Source: Bifiguratus adelaidae (lineage: Eukaryota; Mucoromycota; Endogonomycetes; Endogonales). Taken from it: 64,000 bases of DNA. Numbering within the stretch: the first letter of the stretch is position 1; each line of letters opens with the position of its first letter. The position numbers and the translations under genes were made by a program. Of the stretch, positions 55,959 through 64,000 are shown one piece after another. Where the stretch lies: the NCBI GenBank assembly GCA_002261195.1, contig MVBO01000011.1:62001-126000 (forward strand), in the 5' to 3' direction. The notes under the pieces were generated by a model, which saw nothing but the letters and a program-made list of their open reading frames with translations, had not been told where the DNA came from and did no database searches.

Positions 55959-56531
55959 CCAAGTGCAAAAAAGTTCGAAACGTCCAAAAACGGCTTAATG
56001 AATTAAAAAGTGATGACGAAAGCAAAACCGAATTTTGTTCCCTTCTTCGCTGGAACACCTTCCTTGTTCTTTTTCCTCTGCTCGTCATTGGGTCATTGGC
56101 TGGTGTTCAGCACTTTATTACGGGTATTTGTCAAGGTTAGGCTTGTTAAACGGCGCATATACAGGTATGTAGGGAGGATGACCGAGTAGATGACAAGCGC
56201 GAGCGTGTCGCGCCACTTGTCACGGGGTTACCGGAGGCTACCTCGCACTTATAGCCAGCATATAGCCACGCTGTATATACATACAAGCGTCCTTTCGTAA
56301 CGCTTGCACTGGCTATTGCGAGCGAGAGCAGCCAAGACGACTGTGATGCGTTTGTCTGCTTCATACCATTGGGCCTTGGCATACCACTTGGCTCGCATTT
56401 TACTTGACATCTTTAGAATCTTTACTGATGTCTTCTATCGCTTACAGACCTGTTTCACGATCTAGCGATATATTCCGTCAAGGAGCGTGTATGCGGAGCG
56501 AGTAACTGATTATTGGAGACAACTGATTTCA
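55959..56531. other. Divergent intergenic region DUS1 / Hos4-like
   Basis: About 570 bases, the largest head-to-head promoter in the right half. It holds a T/C-rich stretch near 56040-56090. No gene supported. Confidence 0.45.
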
Positions 56532-59500
56532 ATGCAACCGAGCTCAGGCTCGAGCACACATATTCCGGGCGGGAAATCGGACGGTACCTGGTTGGACGAC
56601 AGTGCGGTATCTCTTGCACAACCTCAAGCTCACCATGGAGTTGATGAGTACGAACAAAATTGTAGTCCAGACGATAGCAAAATGGAGGAAGAGTTGTTGA
56701 GGCAGGCTGTAGAGAAGGCTGCTGAACGGAGCGAATTGGCCGATGAGGATTACGAAGAAAGTCACGAGCAGGAGGACGAGGACGATGATGGGGACGACGC
56801 CAGTGAAAGCGCTTCGGGCTCAGATCTTGATTCAGTTGCGCGCAAGCAGGCAGCCGTCGATGACGTCGATAATGTACAAGATGACAGCATACAGCCACGC
56901 AAGCATCTTCGAAAGAGGCGTCGAATAGACGCCGAGTCTGATGCGCAACACTCAGATCAAGATGGGATCGCTCCGAATCAAAGACACTTGTCCCAGGAAT
57001 CAGACGATGAAGGAAGGGATTATCAAGCATTATCAATGTCGCAATCGCTGTCATCCTTGTCCTCCGTCAGCAGTGAACTCAGCGACCTCGAGGAATCGCT
57101 CCACTCCAACACGTCACCCTCCCCACAACCAGCGCACACATATGGTGACAATATAATACCTCTAAAGACACCAAATCCGAATTTCACGACATCTTTGAGC
57201 GCCGAAAAGCCTGAAACTTTTCCCACAATCATCGACCCAAACGCAAAGGATCGTTCAGGACGTCCGCGATTATTCACATTGGCGTCCAAAGGCGACCTTG
57301 AAACCTTCAAGTTATACGTAGCCGCAGGTGCTGATGTGCACGCTCTGGATTCAAACGGAAGGTCGCCTTTACACGAAGCAGCTTTCTACGGTCAGAAGGA
57401 AATCGTCAGATATCTATTGGAGCGAGGCGGAGATCCGACGCCCCGTAGTCGTGTTGGAGATACCCCGTTACATGAGGCTTGCAGCAAAAGTCAAACTGCA
57501 TGTGTGAACTTGCTGGTGGAGCATGGTGCCAATATTTTTGCTGTCAATAACCGAAGGAGGCGACCGTACGACGTATGTACCAATTCGAAATGTCGGAAAG
57601 CCTTAGGGCCACGCGCTCCATTGGCATCAAACATTGATCAAAAGGATAAGGCTGGCCAGACTGCCTTGCATAGATCATCTGGACAAGGCGATCTGGAGGA
57701 GGTCAAGGAGCTTATCGAAATGGGTGCTGACGTTAATGTGCAAGATAATGCATGTTGGGCACCATTACATGAAGCGTCATTGAATGGTCATGCCGATGTG
57801 GTGGAATATCTCCTTCAACATGGTGCAGATGTCAACATCCGCGGTTACGATGATGACACACCACTACATGATGCTTGCCAGAACGAGCACGTCGCGGTTG
57901 TGCGCAAGTTACTCATTTACGGAGCTGATCATAACCTGGTAAATTCGCAGGGAGAGATAGCTGCCGACGTTTCCGATAATGTAACAATACTGAATCTCCT
58001 TCGGAAAGCAGACGATCCCGCTGTCGCAGAGAGATGGAGAAGAAAGCGGACCGACACAGCATCAGCTGCAAGCACAGAAAATAGACGCGAGTCCGAAGCT
58101 CTCAAACTGAACCATGCACGTGAAGACAGCCACGATTCGGTTGCAGGCAATCCTACGGAAAGCGGTGAAAAGCACCTCAGTCGAGAGGAACGTAAGCTCC
58201 AACAGTACATGCGGACTTTTCAAAGATTGGAGCAGCGACAGCAGAAGAAAGCTGTGTCACACACATTGGGAGGCAGACATCGCACGCCATCCAGATCAAA
58301 ATCTTCACCGTCACCAGCTCCAGAGAGCCGTGCGAAAGAAGATCAGGAGGAAGACGAGCAGAAGGATTCGAAATCGAGAAACAAGGGCCTAGATAGTGTA
58401 AGGCTGAACCCAAAACGAAAAGACAAGACCGGACGAACGGATTTGCACAAGTATTCTGCGAAGGGCAATCTCGAATTCGTACGTCGGCTTCTCGACGACG
58501 GTGCGGATGTTAATATAACTGACAATGCTGGGTGGACGCCGTTGCATGAAGCTGTTTTGAAAGGTCATACCAACATCGTCTCTCTTCTGCTGTCTCGCGG
58601 TGCCGATGTCAATGCAAAAGGCTTGGGAGGCGAGTCCCCTCTACATGATGCATGTGAAGAGGGCATGGTAGAAATCGTCAAAGCCCTGTTGCAGCATGGG
58701 GCTGACGTTGATACACGAAACTCCGATGCCCGCACGGCCCTGGATTTGGCCCTGGAGGCTGAAAATGATAACGTCGTCCGTCTTCTCAAGAGTCATAACG
58801 CGCAAGATAAAGATGATGAGCAGAAGCGGCAGACACCATCTGGCAGACGGAAAATCAATCAGTGGAGGAACAGCCCTGCTTCAGGTATGTAAATGCAAAG
58901 GTTGTTTGTGGCGTCAAAATCTTACGTGCCTGGCTCTACAGATTCTGATACGCGTAAAGACGGTGCCAAAAAGCGACGACTGGTATCTGGTAATGATGTA
59001 GAGCGCAAGGTGGAGATGAAACAAGAGAAGCCAGCGGCCGCCAAGATGGCCAATTCTGGAGTTGTCAAGCTCGAGAATCAAGATTTCCTCCCGTCGGACT
59101 TGGACATATTCCAAGTAAGCCTTAAAGGCGATGCCCGCAAGAAAACCTCGCCAAAGAGACCAAAAGAGCAGACGAAATCTGTTCCTCAAGGCATTTCAGT
59201 CAAGATGGAACGTGACGATACCTTTGACGTGTCCATGGCCAGAAACATGCCTTCGAGAACCAACGAGGCTCCCTTTCGAAGTGGGCCGACTTTATCAGAG
59301 GCTATGCGTTATCTTCCTCTCTATACCCTGCAACTCTTGGAACAAAACGGGCCGCGATCTTTCTTCGTTGTCGACCTTCAGGTGCGCCTCTTACTAGGTC
59401 TAACGTCTGCGGAGTTTTCCAAACGATATGGGCATATTTACCGGCGCTTGATCATCGATCACGAGAAGGAACGACTCTGGTCTCCACTTGCATCAATGGT

Positions 59501-59939
59501 GTCTCGACGATGTGTAGCTGCTGTCGAGATATGTACGAAAGCTTCTGAGGAGGCCGACGAGGAAGTTCGTAAGGATGTTACACTATATGGTACGTCCGAA
59601 GCTATCAATCGGTTGAAGCAAAGGGAGAAGCGCAAATTCCTCGACTTGGAGCTATATTTCATCAAATTAGACGACGTGATTAGTATTATTCAGCAAGAGT
59701 ACGAGTATCTTAGCAACAACCTCATCACCATCACGCTCGATATCGGTTACTCCAAGGATCATGAGCCATTGGACCTTCCGAGCCCCTTCAACCAGAGGTC
59801 CCCCAGCCCACATCTAGCTCCGATAAGCCATCTCTACAAATCACAGAGCCCACCAGTACAGAATCGACCACGTGGCTTGCCTCCCAAGTTTGCGCTGAAA
59901 CTCCAAAAAGGCGCCAAGTGTATCACGCCAAAGACATGA
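56532..59939 (+). CDS. Hos4-like ankyrin-repeat protein
   Basis: Two exons (56532-58884, and from about 58942 to 59939), about 1,115 residues. An acidic N-terminus is followed by three ankyrin blocks of about three repeats each, starting near residues 240, 371 and 630. Their openings are alike: KDRSGRPRLFTLASKGDLE, KDKAGQTALHRSSGQGDLE, KDKTGRTDLHKYSAKGNLE. After a basic linker, the C-terminal part (YLPLYTLQLLEQNGPRSFFVVDLQVRLLLG, HIYRRLIIDHEKERLWSPL) matches fungal proteins annotated as Hos4-type Set3-complex ankyrin subunits. That complex deacetylates histones at transcribed regions. Family call is from memory of domain order, moderately sure. Confidence 0.75.
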
Positions 59940-60026
59940 ATATTTAACATCTATATTGTTGTAGTCATAATGTAGCATACCGTCCATTGTATCATACATC
60001 AAAAGCATCTCTGTGGGTTGAGGGTA

Positions 60027-63000
60027 TCATTTGATCCGAAGAATACCGCGTGTGGTCATGAGAAATTGGCCGAGTGCCTTATGAAACTCTGCAGTATCTC
60101 TATAGGATAGTGTTTCGGGCAGATGGGATGGAATGGTCACATCCAACGTATGGAAAGCACTTCCTAATCGTGGTTGAATGGAGGGTGGCTGCGAAGAAAT
60201 GAGGTGATGGGCGCAATGATTGTAGTAGGCTCTCTGCGCGCAGACAAGAGCTATCATGGTTTCGCCAGCAGTGGAGAGCAATGAATAATCGAAATCTTTG
60301 AAGAGCAGCATGTCCAATGTACTCTCGAGGAATTTGTGCAACGACTCGGTCAAGGATTGGAATTCTGTACCTGCACCCATGTCAGGAGGCGTAGTTTTAG
60401 GTCTTGTAGACGTACCAGACTTTAAATGTTCATTGTGTGCAAAAAGAGCCAATTGAGTGACAGCCTGAAGAGCGGACCGTGCTAAATCTGCAATGTCGTG
60501 AGAGAGACCAAACGCCAGACTTTCCATGATCTTTGCAAATAGTTCAGGTGGGATTTGAATGAGACTGTCGGGAAAGAATTCTACGAGATTCGAAATAAGC
60601 CGAATATATTGTGTACAGAGTTGGGGTATCTATTTGTGGCCTTAGTAAATCTGAGTTCGACAATATCTGTATGACTTACCTTGAGCATTTCTAAGTCTAT
60701 TATTGGTATAATGACGTCTAAACCGTAAAGGACAACGCCAGCAACGTTTGAGCTTCCAATACGACCTCCTACATTATTGAAAGAGTCTGGAAAGGAAGTT
60801 AAGAATGAATGTGGACGTCGAACATCAGAGTCCTTACCAACACCATCAAATTCAGACGCCATGACATTAGACAAAATCTCCAAGATTGTTGAAACATCGG
60901 CGTAGGGTTGCTCGGCGACCTCTTCCTGAGCAAAGAAGCGTTTGCGTCCGCTGTTGATTTTGTTGTACTCTTGAATCAATGCATGAGCATTTTGGTACAC
61001 GAATTGCTTTTGCTCAGAGGATAGCGTTGCGAAATTCTTTGTATGCGGTTAGAGAGAGCAAGCGTATTGTCACGCTGATACATACCAAATACTTTACAAA
61101 AGTGCGGTAAAAAATGAGCACGGCCAACTGAACTTCGGGAGCCGTGGAGTAGACAGCCATTACTTGGACAAAGGTGGGCAAGAATCGAGCAAAGAACTCG
61201 TAGAGAGTGCTCGAATTCGTGTCATTGCAGGCTTGAGCAAGTCCATCAAACATATCCAATGCGTTTAAGACACTCTCCATGACTTGTCCTTCTTGATAAA
61301 TCGCATTGAATTGAGGATTGTGCAACACTGAACTCAGTCTGTTTTCCACTGTGGCAGTGATGAAGCCAAAATATTCGGACCTTGCCGACGGATCCATTGA
61401 ATCCGTAGACAAAGACGCCAACACTTGAATAACATCACTGAGAATCGGGGTAAGGGGATCACATCGCTTGGTATGAATTGCCAACCACTGACCTATGAAT
61501 TGTCTCTGGGAAGTACTGCAATTGATCTGTCACAAACTTGACAAAAGCAGGAAAATTGCTGCATTGCAGGACGCCCTCACGCAAATCTATGGATAGGTGG
61601 CATGCTTCGAGTAGACGAACCATCTGTGTCGTGATTCAGACTTAGTCAGGCTACCACACGAACAGCAATGGTGAAGACCGACCTGTTGCAAGACATCCAC
61701 CTCCGCATTCCAAAGCACGAAATTAGCCTGTAGTTTTGAAATCAGGTACTCAAAAAACTCAGCGCCTTGACCTTCCGACGGCAACCGTTTCCCAAAAGCT
61801 TTCGCAAGTCGAGAACTAGAAGGAATTACTTGTTGGATCAAGCAACGTAAGATGACTGTAACTGCAAGGAAAGATTACCTGACTTGACCATAGTCGCTCT
61901 CATCTAGTAGAATGTACGATTGTACCCAGCGTTCAAGGAACCAAAATAATGTTTCAGAAACCTGCGGACTGCAGTAGGAAGCCTCAATGTCATTCGATGA
62001 CCACTGTGACACGAAGTCAAGCAGGCCGAATATGGTTTGGGAAAGTGCCAAAACTTGGCTCGTCGGTTCTGAATCCTAAATAAAAAGCAAACCGAGTCAG
62101 ATGGCTCTAAAAACCTTGCACTCGAATCACAAAATCCAACCTGACTGATTGACAAAGCCATGATCGATGGCGGTATGAGGGCTTTCTCACCAGTGGAATC
62201 ATCTGCCAACACAAAGGCACTGATCAAGACCAGCCAATGGATGTGCTCTTGGACCAGAGCAAGTATACTCCCTACGCAAGCTGGTTAAATGCCAGCTCTG
62301 AGTTATCGCAAGAGGCACAGTACCTGCTTCATTAACTTCATGCGGACTACTAAAATAAGTCTTTAGGCGTGCTATCCGGTCGTCCAGACAATGCTGCAAG
62401 CGTTGAATGACTTGTTGTGCCGCCAATCTACCCAAGGTCGCAATGCACAACAGTTGATCGCCATACGTCTCCCAATCCTTGTATTCATCTTCGAAGTCGC
62501 CTTCATCCTCGGCTGACTGCTTCGCCAACTCCATGCGAGTGTTTATATAAGCCTCTACAATGGTGTAGCCGATGTTACCGAGAAAACCTCTGAGAATTTC
62601 AACCTCGTCTTTGCTCATTTGAAAAGGGTCGGCTGTTCGGTTGTTCCAGTCGAGGCCATGTATGAGATTGCTTCCGCCTGCAGTCTTGTCTTCGCCAACA
62701 CCTTCCGCTAACGGCAATGTTTAGTCGCATGGCCAGAAATATCTTAGAGCACTCACCCAGTTTGCACCAAATTTCGAGACACTCATCTAACGCCGCAGAG
62801 CTCCAAGTATCATCTGGATCAGAGACCAATGCATGCAAGCAACGCAATGTGATCTTTCGGCCGCCTTCCAAGAACTCGAAAAATAGATTTGGTGCAGTAT
62901 CTAGTCGTAATAGAATAGCGTAGGGCATATTATCGAGGAAACATCGCATAACTTGCGCGACGCTTAGAAGCACATAGTCGTCTGAGACCGATGGCGAGCT

Positions 63001-64000
63001 CAATAACCTAAATAATCGGGCATCAACCTCTGCGGTGAAGCCACTCAAGTCACGAACTCACTTGTTGACACTATCCAAGATACCTTGCATCATGTTTGCG
63101 GAGAATATGTTGGCTTGAGCTGTTGTTAGCAGGCAATCCATGGTAACACCGACAACTTGGAGAAGGCATTGCAACAACCGATGATGTAGGGAAGGGTTGT
63201 CTTGTAGAATTTCTTTGACCTAGAAAACAGGTGTTACTTCTCCAGTTTCGGCAGTATCTGCAAGTGCTGACCCCAAATAATGTGCGAATGAGTGCCTCAG
63301 AACCAAGCATATCGCTCCAAGAAGACGGAAAGTTTGTTGGCTTTAGATCTAACCTTTCGGATTCCATTTCTGCGCTTGCTTTGACGGCCGTTTGTGAGAA
63401 TGTCTCCTGCCATCTGGCGTTGCCATTGAGAAAATCCCACTGCAGGATTTTGTCTACAAGCGAAAGTGACTCCTTGAACGAGTCACTTTGTTCCAAGGAA
63501 CTAGCAGCGATCGCCTTGTCCGAGGATGACGCAGTAGCAGCTGCTGCTTCATGGCTCATCCCAGCAAACGCCAGTTCAAACAGGTTTCGAAGGTATTTGC
63601 GCTATACAAGAAGGGCACAATGATGAATAAGGCTACGGATATATGCGTAAGTGGGTAGCAGACCTCAAAATCCATTTTGCAGTTGTAGTGATATTCCAAA
63701 CTCAGTCCCATACTCGAGGACTTGGTACTGGAAAACTCATCGACGATGGCGCCTGCCAAAGCCATACCTAATGTGCTTCCCTGAGGAGAGAAATTTAGGA
63801 CACAGGCCATCAGCACCGACATATCTCTGCTTACAGATCCACCCATCTCTACGAGCTTTCGCACATAGTCAGATATGTTGTCTTTCTCGGAAATTGTTGA
63901 ATCGGCATAGCTCCTTTTGATGATGATTGCCACGGTCACCAACAATTGATCTCGTACATATTTCGGGATGCTATCACATAATATATATATGCCATCAAGC
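60027..64000 (-). CDS. XPO4: Exportin-4-like nuclear export receptor (5' end off window)
   Basis: Many exons. The protein's N-terminus lies beyond base 64000 and its stop is at 60027 (ends TTRGILRIK). Diagnostic blocks are SLVDKILQWDFLN, FPSSWSDMLGSEALIRTLF, YVLLSVAQVMRCFLDN, DWETYGDQLLCIATLGRLAAQQVIQRLQHCLDDRIARLK and EYFGFITATVENRLSSVL. The acidic stretch before a YGDQLxxIATLGR segment is the exportin-4 pattern. XPO4 carries eIF5A and some other cargo out of the nucleus with RanGTP. It is lost in common yeasts, so its presence supports an early-diverging fungus. Exportin-7 is the main alternative. Confidence 0.8.

Noticed and set aside
56455-57054. 199-codon minus-strand frame opposite the Hos4-like gene
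   Set aside because: Antisense to an acidic repeat-rich coding region, which tends to leave the opposite strand open.
1-64000. CRISPR array, transposon, integrated virus, tRNA or rRNA gene
   Set aside because: No direct repeats with spacers, no transposase, integrase or viral-type reading frame, and no cloverleaf noticed by eye. A tRNA scan would be needed to exclude small RNA genes fully.

Overview
This window is a gene-dense nuclear contig from a filamentous fungus. About 35 protein genes are packed into 64 kb, nearly all split by short spliceosomal introns (about 43-95 nt, GT-AG with a clear minority of GC-AG, often with a CTAAY-like branch site near the 3' end). Fungal-only families (Zn2Cys6 regulator, Spa2, Uds1, Hos4-like, LysM chitin deacetylase) sit beside families that ascomycetes have mostly lost (RFWD3, exportin-4, ENOSF1-type L-fuconate dehydratase, a CASTOR-like ACT protein, KISH). 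That mix fits an early-diverging, Mucoromycota-like lineage. The placement is an inference, not a measurement. I saw no rRNA, tRNA, CRISPR array, transposon or virus-derived gene.

Layout. 0-9 kb: a small tail-anchored protein, a secreted chitin deacetylase, a CASTOR-like amino-acid-sensor protein, the polarity scaffold Spa2. 8.4-15 kb: a possible metabolic block (L-rhamnose 1-dehydrogenase-like SDR, MmgE/PrpD protein, Zn2Cys6 regulator) followed by the RING-WD40 ligase RFWD3. 15-24 kb: KISH, an unidentified protein, APC8/Cdc23 and Utp22. 24-31 kb: a decayed Rtf1-like fragment, L-fuconate dehydratase, an RS-domain Hub1, PheRS alpha, an unidentified membrane protein, the bc1 assembly chaperone Cbp3. 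31-41 kb: an uncertain membrane gene with a duplicated segment, Ctf18, Dib1, a thioesterase-like protein, NIF3, mitochondrial methionine aminopeptidase. 41-50 kb: two protein kinases (PAK/STE20-like and Rad53-like) and a Uds1 coiled-coil protein. 50-64 kb: V-ATPase c'', COG6, Snu23, Dus1, a Hos4-like ankyrin protein and the C-terminal part of exportin-4.

Main points of interest. (1) Head-to-head gene pairs share extremely short spacers between start codons: 8, 16, 17 and 42 bp. (2) Splicing is unusual in several ways: a 3-nt microexon in DIB1, ATG-only coding exons in KISH and DIB1, six candidate GC-AG introns (four to five backed by conserved protein alignment), and many introns whose length is a multiple of three with no in-frame stop, one of which would encode a membrane helix if retained. 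(3) Hub1, normally a free 73-residue ubiquitin-like protein that favours weak 5' splice sites, is here fused behind a 125-residue arginine-rich RS/RD domain. Two other tri-snRNP/B-complex proteins (Dib1, Snu23) lie in the same window. Whether the RS-Hub1 relates to the loose intron rules is speculative but testable. Exon boundaries were placed by hand from splice consensus, reading phase and remembered family sequences. No database search was run.
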